From Streptomyces resistomycificus (GTDB lineage: Bacteria > Actinomycetota > Actinomycetes > Streptomycetales > Streptomycetaceae): a DNA stretch of 64,000 bases. The stretch covers positions 62,001 to 126,000 of the forward strand of contig NZ_KQ949001.1 of NCBI RefSeq assembly GCF_001514265.1, written 5' to 3'. The notes beneath the pieces are model-generated. The model did no database searches. It was not told the DNA's origin and saw only the letters and a list, made by a program, of their open reading frames with translations. This document shows positions 17,334-26,891 of the stretch, piece by piece; within the stretch, counting starts at the first letter, position 1; each line of letters begins with the position of its first letter. Made by a program: the position numbers and the translations under genes.

Positions 17334-19337
17334 TCAGCGCGCTTCGCGCACGACGACGACGTCCCCCGGCGCCACCGTCACCCGGCCGCCTCCGATCCGC
17401 TTGCCCGTCAGCAACTCCGTGGCGTCCGGGGCCACTTCGACCTCGGCGTCGTAATCGCCGTGGTTGATCAGGAACAGGTAGTCGGCGTTCTCGCCGCGTC
17501 GCAGCACCGCCTCCACCCCCTCGGGCGTCACCCGCACCGGCTCGACCCCCGCCTCCCGGCGGATACGGTCCAGCAGGGCCGCCAGCGTCGACGGATCCGG
17601 CAGGGTCGCCACGTACCAGGCCGTTCCCGTGCCGTGGGTGTGACGGGTGACCGCCGGGACACCGGCCAGCGGGCCCGACGTGTACGAGGTCACCGCCTCC
17701 GCGCCCGCGAGAGCGACCCGCTCCGACCACAGCCCCGCCTTACCGCCTTCGCTCAGGCCCACCGTCTCGCCCGGCAGCAGCGGGAACACCTCGTCCGTGC
17801 GGACGCCGAGCGCCTCGCGGAACGCGCCGGGGTAACCCCCGAGCCGCACATGGCAGTTGGCGTCCACGGCCCCGCTGTGGAAGCCGACGGCCAGGGTGCC
17901 GCCCCGCTCCGCGAAGGACGTCAGGTTCGCCGCGCCCTCGTCGTCGACCAGGTAGAGGCTCGGGGCCAGCACCAGGCGGTACGGGGAGAGGTCGGCGTCC
18001 GGGCGGACGAAGTCCACGGCGACGCCGGCCCGCCACAGCGGCTCGTACCAGGAGCGGACCAGGTCCAGGTAGCGGACCTCCTCGCTCGGCTGGGAGGGGA
18101 GTTCCAGGGCCCAGCGGGCGTTCCAGTCCCAGACGACGGCCACGGACGCGGTGCCGGTGCTGCCGCGGACCTCCGCCAGCGCCTTCAGGTCGGCGCCGAG
18201 TGCCACCACGTCCCGCCAGATCCGGCTGTCCGTGCCAGCGTGCGGAAGCATCGCCGAGTGCCACTGCTCGGCGCCCGCTTTGGCGGCCCGCCACTGGAAG
18301 TAGGCGATGCCGTCGGCGCCGTGCGCCACGTGGGCGAGGGCGTTGCGGCGCAGCTCCCCCGCCGTCTTGGCCCGGTTGACGGGCTGCCAGTTGACCGCGC
18401 CCGTCGAGTGCTCCATCAGCAGCCAGGGACGGCCGCCCGCCAGCGAGCGCACCAGGTCGCCGCTGAGCGCGATGTCGATCTGCGACTCGGGGTCGGTGGA
18501 GCGCAGGTAGTGGTCGTTGGAGACGACGTCCAGCTCGGGGGCCCAGCGCCAGTAGTCCAGCGCGTCGAAGTTGTACATCACCATGAAGTTGGTGGTGGCG
18601 GGCACCGAGGGCGCGGCCTCCCGCAGCACCTCACGCTCCGCCTTGTACAACGACAGCAGTTCGTCGCTGCAAAAGCGCCGCCAGTCCAGCTGATGGGTCG
18701 GGTTGGGTACGGCACCGGTGGCCCGGGGCGGGATGATCTCGTCCCAGTCGTAGTACCACTGGCTCCAGAAGGTGGTGCCCCAGGCGTGGTTGAGGGCCGC
18801 CAGGTCGTCCGAGTACCGCGCCCGCAGCCAGCGCCGGAACGCCTCGGCGCTGGTGTCGCAGTGGCACTCCGCGTTGTGGCAGCCGTACTCGTTGTGGATG
18901 TGCCACATCACCACGGCCGGGTGGTCGGCGTACCGCGCGGCCAGTTCGCCGGTGATCCGCAGGGCGGCCTCGCGGTAGGCGGGGCTGCTCGGGCAGAACG
19001 TCTGGCGGCTGCCGTACGACAGTCGGCGGCCGTCCCGGTCCACCGGCAGGGCCTCGGGATGCGCGCGGAAGAACCAGGCCGGCGGGGCCGCCGTCGGTGT
19101 GGCCAGGTCGGCGGCGATGCCGTGCTCGTGGAGCAGGGCGAGGATCCGGTCCAGGCGCGAGAAGTCGTACACGCCCTCACTCGGTTCGAGCAGTGCCCAG
19201 GAGAAGATGTTGACGCTGACCATGTTGACGCCGGCCTCGCGCATCAGGCGTACGTCCTCGGCCCAGACCTCCTCGGGCCACTGCTCGGGGTTGTAGTCGC
19301 CGCCGTAGGCGATGCCCGGCACGTCCAGGCGGCTCAT
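17334..19337 (-). CDS. GH42 beta-galactosidase
   Basis: A 667-residue cytoplasmic enzyme with the complete family 42 architecture: TIM barrel (about 1-390), trimerisation domain (390-600) and a C-terminal beta domain. The acid/base Glu150 is in HIHNEYG and the nucleophile Glu309 in LLMEHS. Cysteines near 155-160 (C-H-N-A-E-C-H-C) and Cys115 fit the zinc site of some GH42 enzymes. Its ATG overlaps the stop of the GH36 gene by four bases. It is the last gene of the operon. Beta-galactosides or arabinosides are likely substrates. Confidence 0.9.
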   Translation of the reverse strand: MSRLDVPGIAYGGDYNPEQWPEEVWAEDVRLMREAGVNMVSVNIFSWALLEPSEGVYDFSRLDRILALLHEHGIAADLATPTAAPPAWFFRAHPEALPVDRDGRRLSYGSRQTFCPSSPAYREAALRITGELAARYADHPAVVMWHIHNEYGCHNAECHCDTSAEAFRRWLRARYSDDLAALNHAWGTTFWSQWYYDWDEIIPPRATGAVPNPTHQLDWRRFCSDELLSLYKAEREVLREAAPSVPATTNFMVMYNFDALDYWRWAPELDVVSNDHYLRSTDPESQIDIALSGDLVRSLAGGRPWLLMEHSTGAVNWQPVNRAKTAGELRRNALAHVAHGADGIAYFQWRAAKAGAEQWHSAMLPHAGTDSRIWRDVVALGADLKALAEVRGSTGTASVAVVWDWNARWALELPSQPSEEVRYLDLVRSWYEPLWRAGVAVDFVRPDADLSPYRLVLAPSLYLVDDEGAANLTSFAERGGTLAVGFHSGAVDANCHVRLGGYPGAFREALGVRTDEVFPLLPGETVGLSEGGKAGLWSERVALAGAEAVTSYTSGPLAGVPAVTRHTHGTGTAWYVATLPDPSTLAALLDRIRREAGVEPVRVTPEGVEAVLRRGENADYLFLINHGDYDAEVEVAPDATELLTGKRIGGGRVTVAPGDVVVVREAR

Positions 19338-20647
19338 CGGGCGACTCCCGACAGCAGCCGGCGGGTGGTCTCCACGCCCCACTGGTCCAGCGACAGCAGC
19401 CGGTCGCTGGAGGCCATCAGGCCGCCGGTCGCCTCCACGTGCGCCGCCCACCGCTCCCGGGTCTCCACCGCGGGGCGGGCCATCAGACAGTCGGGGTCGT
19501 TGATCCACAGGCGCCCGTGCTGCCACTGGCGGCCGGCACCGGTGAACTCGGCCGGGTCCTGGCCGGGCTGGCTGTAATCGTCGGCCTCGGGGCGGCGGTG
19601 CGGTGCCGTGTCGGGGCTGACCCGCATCGCGTCGAACAGGCCGATGGAGGGGAGGATCGGTGCGCCGCAGCCCAGCAGGTAGGCGTCCGGGCCGATGGCC
19701 TCGCGGATCAGCTCGATCCCCGAGCGGTAGGCCTCCAGGGCGTCGACGGGTGCGTGCCGTACGCCCTGCAGCGCGCCCGCGTACAGGAAGTCGACCTTGA
19801 AGTAGTCGTAGCCCTCGGCGCGCAGGGTCGTGAAGACGGACGTCAGGTACTCCGCCGCGGCCGGGTGGGTGGTGTCGAGGACGCAGAGGTCGTGCCCCCA
19901 GTTGCGGCCCGCGTGCGCGAAGCCGCCGTCGTCGTCCCGGACCAGCCAGTCGGGGTGGTCGGCGGCCAGGTCGCTCGCCGGGTCGACGAGGAAGGGGGCC
20001 GTCCAGATGCCGGCCCGGCGGCCGCGGGCGCGGATGGCGTCGGCGATGCCGGCGCGGGAGCGGAAGCGGCCGGAGAGCGTGAGCCAGTCGCCGAGGGCCT
20101 TCTGGTAGCCGTCGTCGATCTGGACGACGTCGACGGGCAGGTCGAGGGTGTCCATCGCGCGGAGGTTCTCGTGGATGTCGTCCTCGGTGACGGCGGTGAA
20201 GTACTCGTACCAGGAACACCAGACGGTCGGGGCCGGGCGGGGGGCCTCGATGCCGAGACCGGAGGCCCAGTCCGCCAGCACCGACTGGATGTGGGTGCCC
20301 GTCCACTCCTTCACCGGGCCGTCGGCGCTCACCTCCGCCGATCCGCCCGCCGCGACCAGGCGGATCGACGGCACTTCACGCGTCGGGTCCGCCGCCGCCC
20401 ACAGCCGGACCGGCGAGCCGTCGCCCGGGTCGAGCGCCAGCAGGCCCTCGCCCTGGAAGGTGCCCTCGGGCGCGGTGACACCCGGCCGGTAGCAGACCGT
20501 CGCCCAGTTGTCGTTCGTCGGGCGGTACGGCGTCGCGTCGAGCGCGTAGGCGCCGCTGGGGCTCCAGGACTGCCAGCCCTCCTCGTGGACGCGGGCCCTG
20601 CGCGGGTCCACGGTCACGGTGGCGACCGGCGTGAAGGAGTGAGGCAC
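19334..20647 (-). CDS. GH36-type alpha-galactosidase
   Basis: A 437-residue clan-D glycosidase. Motifs include CSWYEYF (144-150), QIDDGYQ (176-182) and KVDFLYAGA, where Asp286 is the expected nucleophile. S-P-D-T further on probably supplies the acid/base. There is no signal peptide, so it acts on imported sugar. The GTG at 20647 is used because the frame upstream runs back into the permease gene. It is shorter than classic GH36 enzymes (about 700 residues) and resembles the single-chain actinobacterial melibiase-like group. Confidence 0.85.
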   Translation of the reverse strand: MPHSFTPVATVTVDPRRARVHEEGWQSWSPSGAYALDATPYRPTNDNWATVCYRPGVTAPEGTFQGEGLLALDPGDGSPVRLWAAADPTREVPSIRLVAAGGSAEVSADGPVKEWTGTHIQSVLADWASGLGIEAPRPAPTVWCSWYEYFTAVTEDDIHENLRAMDTLDLPVDVVQIDDGYQKALGDWLTLSGRFRSRAGIADAIRARGRRAGIWTAPFLVDPASDLAADHPDWLVRDDDGGFAHAGRNWGHDLCVLDTTHPAAAEYLTSVFTTLRAEGYDYFKVDFLYAGALQGVRHAPVDALEAYRSGIELIREAIGPDAYLLGCGAPILPSIGLFDAMRVSPDTAPHRRPEADDYSQPGQDPAEFTGAGRQWQHGRLWINDPDCLMARPAVETRERWAAHVEATGGLMASSDRLLSLDQWGVETTRRLLSGVAR

Positions 20648-20673
20648 GGTGGTTCTCTTTCGGGATAGGGCGG

Positions 20674-21558
20674 TCAGCCCTTGTTGGCGCCCAGGGTCAG
20701 GCCGCTGACGAACTGCCGCTGGAGCACGAAGTACACGATCAGCGTGGGGATCGCGGTGAGCAGGGCGCCGGCGGCGACCAGGTTGGGGTCGGTGAAGTAC
20801 GCCCCGGTGAGGTTGTTCAGGGCGGAGGTGATCGGCATGTTCTCGCCGGTGGAGATCAGGACGAGGGCCCAGAAGAAGTCGTTGTAGATCCAGATGGACA
20901 ACAACGTGGCCAGGGCCGCCATCGCCGGGCGGCACAGCGGCAGCACGATCTGCCAGTACATGCGCCACACCGAGGCGCCGTCCACCAGCGCGGCCTCGGT
21001 CAGCTCGTGCGGCAGCGAGCGCATGTAGTTGCTCAGCACGAACGCGCAGAAGCCGGACTGGAAGGCGACGTGGATGAGGACCAGGCCGAGCGCGGAGTCG
21101 TACAGCTTGCCGGACATGGTGATGCCGGGCAGGTCGACGAGCAGGTACAGGCGGTACAGCGGGGTGATGATGACCTGCTGCGGGAGCAGGTTGCCGGCGG
21201 TGAAGACCAGCAGCAGGAACAGGTTGATGCGGAAGTCGAAGCGGCTGACGTAGAAGGCCACCATCGACGACAGGAACAGCGTCACCAGCACCGCCGGCAC
21301 GGCGATGATCATCGTGTTGACGAAGTAGTGCCCCATGTCCGACTGCGTGAACGCGTTGGTGAAGTTGTCGAGGCTCAGCTTGTCGGGCCACGAGACGTAG
21401 CCCTTCTCGCTGGTCTCCGCGTAGGGCCGCATGGCCGAGTACAGCGCCCACAGCAGCGGCCCGAGCCAGGCCAGCGCGGCGCCCGCGAGGAAGAGGTGCA
21501 GCAGGATCCGGGCGGGGCGCAGGGGCGTGCGGACCTTGGTCGTGACGGTGGTGCTCAT
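20674..21558 (-). CDS. Sugar ABC transporter permease (MalG type)
   Basis: A 294-residue permease with six membrane helices and the EAA loop ELTEAALVDGASVWRM. It ends 26 bases before the GH36 gene and its ATG overlaps the stop of the preceding permease (ATGA). It forms the channel for the galactoside importer with the permease encoded just upstream. Confidence 0.9.
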   Translation of the reverse strand: MSTTVTTKVRTPLRPARILLHLFLAGAALAWLGPLLWALYSAMRPYAETSEKGYVSWPDKLSLDNFTNAFTQSDMGHYFVNTMIIAVPAVLVTLFLSSMVAFYVSRFDFRINLFLLLVFTAGNLLPQQVIITPLYRLYLLVDLPGITMSGKLYDSALGLVLIHVAFQSGFCAFVLSNYMRSLPHELTEAALVDGASVWRMYWQIVLPLCRPAMAALATLLSIWIYNDFFWALVLISTGENMPITSALNNLTGAYFTDPNLVAAGALLTAIPTLIVYFVLQRQFVSGLTLGANKG

Positions 21559-22532
21559 GCGCGCCGCTCCTTGCGGAAGGTGGCCACCAGGTACGGGATG
21601 ATCACGACGAGGGAGATCAGCAGCAGGACGACCGCGATCGCGGAGCCGTATCCGATGCGGCTGGACTCGCCGATGATGTTGTTGGTGACCAGGATCGAGA
21701 GCAGTTCGGTGCCCTCGGCGCCCTTGTTGAAGACGAAGACCAGGTCGAAGGCGCGCAGGGCCTCGATGATGGTGACGACGAGGACGACGGTGTTGGTGGG
21801 GCGCAGCGTCGGGAAGATGACGTTCTTGAACGTCTGCCACTCGTTCGCCCCGTCCAGCGCGGACGCCTCGCGCAGCGAGGGGTCGACGCCCTTCAGGCCG
21901 GCCAGGTAGAGGATCATCATGTAGCCGGTGTGGCGCCAGGACGCGGCGATGAGGATCGCCCACAGGTTGAGGTCCGGGTCGCCGATCCAGTCGATGTACT
22001 TGCCCGGCTCGTTGGCCCCGATGAGGCTGTTGATCAGACCGGTGTCGGGGTTGTAGATGAGCTGCCAGACGAAGCCGATCACGGCCATCGACATGACGAC
22101 GGGCAGGAAGAACGCCGTCTGGTAGACGCGGCTGAAGCGGATCTTCTTGTCCAGCTGCACGGCCAGGAACAGGCCGAGCGGTGTGGGGATCGCGATCAGG
22201 ACGACGAACCAGATGACGTTGTGCTCGACGGCGGGCCAGAACTGCGGGTTCTGCTCGAACAGCTCCTTGAAGTTCTGGAGTCCGACCCACTTGATCGAGT
22301 CGAAGCCGATGCCGTCCCAGGTGGTGAAGGCCAGCGCGATCGAGGCGAAGGCCGTCACCCACACCAGGGCGATGTGCAGGAGCGTCGGCAGACCCGCCAT
22401 CAGCGCCAGGGTGAACCGGTCGCGGCGGGTGAGCAGGCGGCGGTGCCCTTGGGGCACCTTCTTGGCGGGGGCAGCGCCCGGAGGCGGCACGGCGGCCGCC
22501 TCCGGGATCTCCTTGGTGGTTTCGGTGGTCAT
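21555..22532 (-). CDS. Sugar ABC transporter permease (MalF type)
   Basis: A 325-residue permease with a roughly 40-residue cytoplasmic N terminus rich in Pro/Ala, six membrane helices and the EAA loop SLREASALDGANEWQT. Overlapping stop and start codons on both sides show tight translational coupling within the operon. Confidence 0.9.
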   Translation of the reverse strand: MTTETTKEIPEAAAVPPPGAAPAKKVPQGHRRLLTRRDRFTLALMAGLPTLLHIALVWVTAFASIALAFTTWDGIGFDSIKWVGLQNFKELFEQNPQFWPAVEHNVIWFVVLIAIPTPLGLFLAVQLDKKIRFSRVYQTAFFLPVVMSMAVIGFVWQLIYNPDTGLINSLIGANEPGKYIDWIGDPDLNLWAILIAASWRHTGYMMILYLAGLKGVDPSLREASALDGANEWQTFKNVIFPTLRPTNTVVLVVTIIEALRAFDLVFVFNKGAEGTELLSILVTNNIIGESSRIGYGSAIAVVLLLISLVVIIPYLVATFRKERRA

Positions 22533-23842
22533 GACGAGGCGAAGATCGTCTTCTTCTGGCGCTCGATCGACGTCAGCAGACTGTCGACGCCCTTGGGGTC
22601 GCGGATGAACTTCTGCAGCGCGGGCTGCATCACCGTGGAGGTGAAGTCCGGGCGGCTGTCGCGGTCCATGAACTGCGTGAGGCTCTTGGCCCCGGCGATC
22701 ATCTCGTACGCCTTCTTCTGAAGGGGGGTGTACGCGGAGGTGTCGGCCTTGGTGGAGGCGGCCACCACGCTCGGGTCGGCCTTGAGGTAGATCTCCTCGG
22801 CCTCCGGCGTGCCCAGGTACTTCAGGAGCTTGACGGCTTCGGCCTTGTTCTTCGGGCTCTTGCTCATCATGAAGCCGTCGGTGGGCGCCTCGACGGTGTC
22901 CTGGCCGAACTGCGGGTCGATCTCCGGGAAGGCGAAGAAGTCGAGGTCCTCGAGGTCGGCCGCGTTGGTGAACTGCTGGCCCACGAAGGTGCCCAGCAGG
23001 TACATGCCGGCCTTCTTCGACACCAGGGTCTGCGCGGCGTCCTGCCAGGTGCGGCCGACGGCGCCCTCCTGGTGGTACGGAAGGATCTCGGTCCACAGGT
23101 CGAAGACCTTGCGCACCTTGGCGTCGGTCCAGGAGGCCTTGCCCGCCATCAGCTCGACGTGGAAGTCGTAGCCGTTCTGCCGGAAGTTGATCTGGTCGAA
23201 GGTGCCGAGCGCGGGCCAGGCGTCCTTGTCGCCGAAGGCGATCGGGACCAGCTTGTCCTTCTGCATCTGCTTACAGAGCGCGAGGAAGTCGTCCCAGGTG
23301 GTGGGGACCTCGTAGCCGTACTGCTTGAAGACGCTCTTGCGGTAGAAGACCGCCCACGGGTACGTGTACAGCGGCACGAAGTAGTACTTGCCGTCCTCGC
23401 CCTTGCTGAGCTTCTGCATGGCCTCGGGGAAGTTGCCCGAGATCGTCTGCCACACGTCGTCGATGGGGGTGGCGAGACCCTTGGCCGCGAAGAACTGCAT
23501 CCGGTAGCCCGCGAACCAGGTGAACACGTCGTCCGGCGTGCCCTGGAGGTAGGAGTTGATCTGCTCCTGGAAGGTGTTCGAGTCCTTGGTGTTCACGTCG
23601 ACCGTGATGCCGGACTTCTTCTTGTAGGCCGCGTAGATGTCGGCGAACGCCTTCTTCGGCACGGCGTCGGACGCCTTGGAGCCGAGGGTGACCGTCTTCG
23701 GGTCGGCGGCCGATCCGCTGCCGCCGCAGGCGCTCAGCAGGGGTATGCCGGCGCCGAGGAGGGCCGCGCCGCCCACGCCGCGCAGCACGCTGCGGCGGCT
23801 GGGAGAGGGGAAGGAGAGACCGGAGGGAGAGAGGTCGTGCAT
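22529..23842 (-). CDS. Sugar-binding lipoprotein of the galactoside importer
   Basis: A 437-residue family 1 solute-binding protein. The N terminus has S-R-R-S-V-L-R-G (Tat-like) and a lipobox L-L-S-A-C at about residues 35-39. Ribosome site AGGAGC precedes the ATG. It is the first gene of a five-gene operon (binding protein, two permeases, alpha-galactosidase, beta-galactosidase) with no ATPase and no adjacent regulator. Alpha/beta-galactosides such as melibiose, raffinose or plant galacto-oligosaccharides are inferred substrates. Confidence 0.9.
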   Translation of the reverse strand: MHDLSPSGLSFPSPSRRSVLRGVGGAALLGAGIPLLSACGGSGSAADPKTVTLGSKASDAVPKKAFADIYAAYKKKSGITVDVNTKDSNTFQEQINSYLQGTPDDVFTWFAGYRMQFFAAKGLATPIDDVWQTISGNFPEAMQKLSKGEDGKYYFVPLYTYPWAVFYRKSVFKQYGYEVPTTWDDFLALCKQMQKDKLVPIAFGDKDAWPALGTFDQINFRQNGYDFHVELMAGKASWTDAKVRKVFDLWTEILPYHQEGAVGRTWQDAAQTLVSKKAGMYLLGTFVGQQFTNAADLEDLDFFAFPEIDPQFGQDTVEAPTDGFMMSKSPKNKAEAVKLLKYLGTPEAEEIYLKADPSVVAASTKADTSAYTPLQKKAYEMIAGAKSLTQFMDRDSRPDFTSTVMQPALQKFIRDPKGVDSLLTSIERQKKTIFASS

Positions 23843-24140
23843 GAACGGCTCCTGACGGGGAGGGTTCGGTCTCGGAGGGCTTGAAGGCCGGTCGTAATCA
23901 ACCAGAAATCAACTTGACCGAACACGATGGCGCAATGACAGCGGTATGTCAGGTCATACGTCAATAGCTTTCGGCCCGGTTTGTCGAAACGTAATCGACA
24001 CCACTCCCCTCCCGGCCCCTGGGATCAGCTGTAGGCGGCGCACGCCTACGGGAGCGCGCGCCTCTCCTGGAGGATCGAGCCGCGGGTCGCGTCCGCCTGG
24101 TTCTCGGCCCCGCCACAGGGCCGGTGATCTCGGGACGCGC
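23843..24140. promoter_or_regulatory. Upstream region of the galactoside operon, also 3' end of the kinase gene
   Basis: About 300 bases without a gene. Near the operon it holds the inverted repeat GTATG-N6-CATAC (23944-23959). On the minus strand there are also two GTTGATT direct repeats 11 bases apart (about 23895-23912). A small hairpin GTAGGCG/CGCCTAC at 24031-24049 may end the sensor-kinase transcript, which also reads leftward. Confidence 0.5.
23944..23959. promoter_or_regulatory. Inverted repeat GTATG-N6-CATAC, candidate operator
   Basis: Perfect 5-bp arms with a 6-bp spacer, about 105 bases before the binding-protein start. The spacing fits a helix-turn-helix dimer. The cognate regulator is not encoded next to the operon and I cannot identify it. 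Confidence 0.4.
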
Positions 24141-25544
24141 TCATGGAAGCGATCTGGACCGGTTGAAGGCCGAGACCAGCCGGCCGGGCCGGCGGCGTCG
24201 TACGGTCCCCCGGTGTCCCCTGCGTTCCGGCTCCCGGCCGTCCAGCTGGATCCAGATCCGCACCTCGGTCCCGCCGAGCACGGACGAGCCGATCCGCACG
24301 TCCCCGCCCGTCGCCTCCGCGAGCCGGCGCACGATGTCGAGCCCGAGCCCGGTCGAACCCGCGCTCCCCGAACCCCGGCCGCGCGCCATCGCCGCCTCGG
24401 GGTCGGGTATGCCCGGGCCCGCGTCGGACACCAGCACGATCACCGCGTCCTCGCCGTTGTGCAGGTCGACGGCGAAGGCCGTGCCCTGCGCGGTGTGCCG
24501 GAAGACGTTGCCGAGCAGAGCGTCCAGGGCGGCGGCCAGATCCGTGCGGGCCACGGGGATGCGCAGTGGCCGGTCGGCACCGGCCACCCGCCACTTGCGC
24601 CCCTCGTCCTCCGCCAGCGCCGACCAGAACCCCATGCGCTCCCGCACGACCTCGGCCGCGTCGCACCCGGCGCCGGGCCCCGCCGCCGCGGTCTGCGGTT
24701 TGGCGTCCCGGGCGGTACGGATGATGGTGTCGACCTCGCGCTCCAGCTGGGCGACCGCGGCCCGGGTCTGCTCGGCGGCCGGCCCGTCGCCGAGTGAGGC
24801 CGCGTTCAGCCGCAGGACGGTCAGCGGGGTCCGCAGCCGGTGGGACAGGTCGGCGGCCAGCTCCCGCTCGTTGGCGAGGAGTTGCACGACCTGGTCGGCC
24901 ATGGAGTTGAACGCGACGGCCGCCAGTCGCAGTTCGTTCGGCCCTTCCTCCGGCACCCTCGCGCCCAGCTTGCCCTCCCCCAGTTCGTGCGCGCCCTCGA
25001 CCAGGCGCTGGGCGGGCCGCACCATCCGGACCCCCAGCCGGTCCGCGACGGCCACCGAGCCGACGACGAGTGCGACACCGACGCCGGCCAGCACCGCCCA
25101 GGCCATGGCGACGCCGTTGCCGACCTCGGACTCGGGGACGTACACCTCGACGACCGCGATCTCGCCGGAGCTCAACGCGACCGGCTGGAGCAGCGTGGAG
25201 CCGCCGGGTACCTCGCTGGTGGAGGCCCGGCCCAGCTTCCGCACGGTCGCGACGTCCCGGTCGGCGGCGCGCTGTCGCCCGAGGTCGACGGCACCCGCGC
25301 CGTCGGACGCCGGTATGTGCACAGCCATGCCCGCGTCCGACCCCGCCGAGGCGACGACCCGCTCCAGCTGGTCGCGGTCGGTGGTGATGGACAGGGCGGG
25401 GGCGACGGCCGCGGCCTGCCGTTCGGCGTTGGAGAAGGCGCGGTCGCGGGCCATCTCCCTGATGACGAGGCCGAGCGGGATCGCGAAGGCGACCACGACC
25501 ATGGTGGTGACCGCCAGCGAGACCTTCACCAGGGCCCATCTCAT
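24141..25544 (-). CDS. Two-component sensor histidine kinase
   Basis: A 467-residue inner-membrane kinase. Two membrane helices (about 7-29 and 150-172) enclose an extracytoplasmic sensor domain. A HAMP linker follows, then the dimerisation helix with the phospho-accepting His in ADLSHRLRTPL. The HATPase domain has N-V-F-R-H-T, D-A-G-P-G-I and a Gly-rich lid ending GLGLDIVRRL. Its ATG overlaps the response-regulator stop by four bases, so the pair is translated together. The signal is unknown. Confidence 0.93.
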   Translation of the reverse strand: MRWALVKVSLAVTTMVVVAFAIPLGLVIREMARDRAFSNAERQAAAVAPALSITTDRDQLERVVASAGSDAGMAVHIPASDGAGAVDLGRQRAADRDVATVRKLGRASTSEVPGGSTLLQPVALSSGEIAVVEVYVPESEVGNGVAMAWAVLAGVGVALVVGSVAVADRLGVRMVRPAQRLVEGAHELGEGKLGARVPEEGPNELRLAAVAFNSMADQVVQLLANERELAADLSHRLRTPLTVLRLNAASLGDGPAAEQTRAAVAQLEREVDTIIRTARDAKPQTAAAGPGAGCDAAEVVRERMGFWSALAEDEGRKWRVAGADRPLRIPVARTDLAAALDALLGNVFRHTAQGTAFAVDLHNGEDAVIVLVSDAGPGIPDPEAAMARGRGSGSAGSTGLGLDIVRRLAEATGGDVRIGSSVLGGTEVRIWIQLDGREPERRGHRGTVRRRRPGRLVSAFNRSRSLP

Positions 25545-26245
25545 CGCGCCGGCTCCGGTCCCGGTGGTTCGAGCTTCACGCCGACCCCACGCAGGGTGTG
25601 CAGATAGCGCGGGCTCGCGGCCGTCTCGCCGAGCTTGCGGCGCAGCCACGACAGATGGACGTCGATGGTCTGGTCGTCGCCGTACGACTGCTGCCACACC
25701 TCGGCGAGCAGTTCCTTGCGGGGGACGACCACGCCGGGCCGCCCGGCCAGAAAGGCGAGCAGGTCGAACTCACGCCGGGTGAGGTCCAGCCGGACGCCGT
25801 CCAGCTCGGCCTGGCGGCGCAGCGGGTCGACTCTCAGGCCGCCGACGCGCAGCACGCACTCCGGCGGCCCGTCGCCCCCGGCGGTGCGGGACCGCCGTAG
25901 GACGGCCGCCATCCGGGCCGAGAGGTGCTCGACGGAGAACGGCTTGGTCAGGTAGTCGTCCGCACCCGCGTTCAGCAGCCGGACGATCTCCGTCTCGTCG
26001 TCCCGGGCGGTGGCGATGATCACCGGGACGTCGGTGATGCCGCGCAGCATCTTGAGGGCCTCGGAGCCGTCGAGGTCGGGCAGACCGAGGTCCAGGATCA
26101 CCACGTCGAAACGGAAATGGGCGACCTCGCGCAGCGCCTCCAGCGCCGTGCCGACACTGCGCACCGTGTGGGCGGCGTCGGTCAGGTGCCGGATGAGCGC
26201 CGAGCGTACGAACTGGTCGTCCTCGACCACGAGCACACTTGCCAT
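25541..26245 (-). CDS. OmpR/PhoB-family response regulator
   Basis: A 234-residue regulator. The receiver domain (1-120) has the acidic pocket V-E-D-D, phospho-acceptor Asp in V-I-L-D-L-G-L-P, and K in Y-L-T-K-P-F. The C-terminal winged helix (about 135-228) includes LTRREFDLLAFLAG and the recognition-helix region TIDVHLSWLRRKLGE. The ATG at 26245 begins MASVLVVEDDQ. The long open frame upstream of it is an antisense shadow of the next gene. Confidence 0.94.
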   Translation of the reverse strand: MASVLVVEDDQFVRSALIRHLTDAAHTVRSVGTALEALREVAHFRFDVVILDLGLPDLDGSEALKMLRGITDVPVIIATARDDETEIVRLLNAGADDYLTKPFSVEHLSARMAAVLRRSRTAGGDGPPECVLRVGGLRVDPLRRQAELDGVRLDLTRREFDLLAFLAGRPGVVVPRKELLAEVWQQSYGDDQTIDVHLSWLRRKLGETAASPRYLHTLRGVGVKLEPPGPEPAR

Positions 26246-26356
26246 GCGCCGCAACCTACGCCATGCGGCGAGGGCCCATCCGGCGCCTGTGGACAACTCC
26301 CACCTGTGGACAAGCGGCCCGGGACCGGGCGACACCGGTGGGACCCGTGAGGCAGT

Positions 26357-26890
26357 ATGGCCGCGATGCGCAGAGGACTCGTACACGTACTGGCCTGGAT
26401 GCTCGCCACCGGCGCGGCGGCCACGCTGTCGTGGTGGGGCGTCCACACGGTGATGGAGGGAACGGCGTACGACCCGCCGCGCGCCCTGCCCGTCACGACG
26501 GCCGACGCGACCACGCAGGAGTCGAAGCCGCTGGCGTCGTCGACGGCCCGGGAGTCCCTCTCGCCCCGGCCCGTGAGCCCGTCGCCGAGTCCGGACGACA
26601 GGTCCCCGAAGCCCGCTTCCGGCACTCCCGCGAGGACCTCGGACCCCAGTCCCTCGCCCTCCGCTTCGGGGCAGGTCAAGAGCTACGACACCGACGGCGG
26701 CCGGGCGGTCTTCGACCTCGGCGAGACGTCCGCGACCCTGGTGTCGGCGACGCCGGGCACGGGCTGGTCGATGCAGGTGTGGAAGACGGAGTCGTGGATC
26801 CGGGTGGAGTTCGCCTCGGGCACGGACCGGGTCTCGGTGTTCTGTACCTGGCACGACGGGCCGCCGCGGGTGGAGATCGGCACCTACTGA
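26357..26890 (+). CDS. Secreted or membrane-anchored hypothetical protein
   Basis: A 177-residue protein with one N-terminal hydrophobic helix (about 7-27, signal or anchor). A Ser/Pro/Asp-rich, probably unstructured linker (about 45-112) and a small beta-rich C-terminal domain follow. The C-terminal domain contains a single Cys near the end (V-F-C-T-W-H-D-G). The function is unknown. It is divergent from the two-component system and converges with the methyltransferase-like gene only two bases away. Confidence 0.75.
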   Translation: MAAMRRGLVHVLAWMLATGAAATLSWWGVHTVMEGTAYDPPRALPVTTADATTQESKPLASSTARESLSPRPVSPSPSPDDRSPKPASGTPARTSDPSPSPSASGQVKSYDTDGGRAVFDLGETSATLVSATPGTGWSMQVWKTESWIRVEFASGTDRVSVFCTWHDGPPRVEIGTY

Positions 26891-26891
26891 G

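Noticed and set aside
19338..20306. N-terminal extension of the GH42 frame
   Set aside because: It lies in the out-of-frame complement of the GH36 gene. The family start MSRLDVPGIAYGGDYNPEQW is at 19337 with ATGA coupling.
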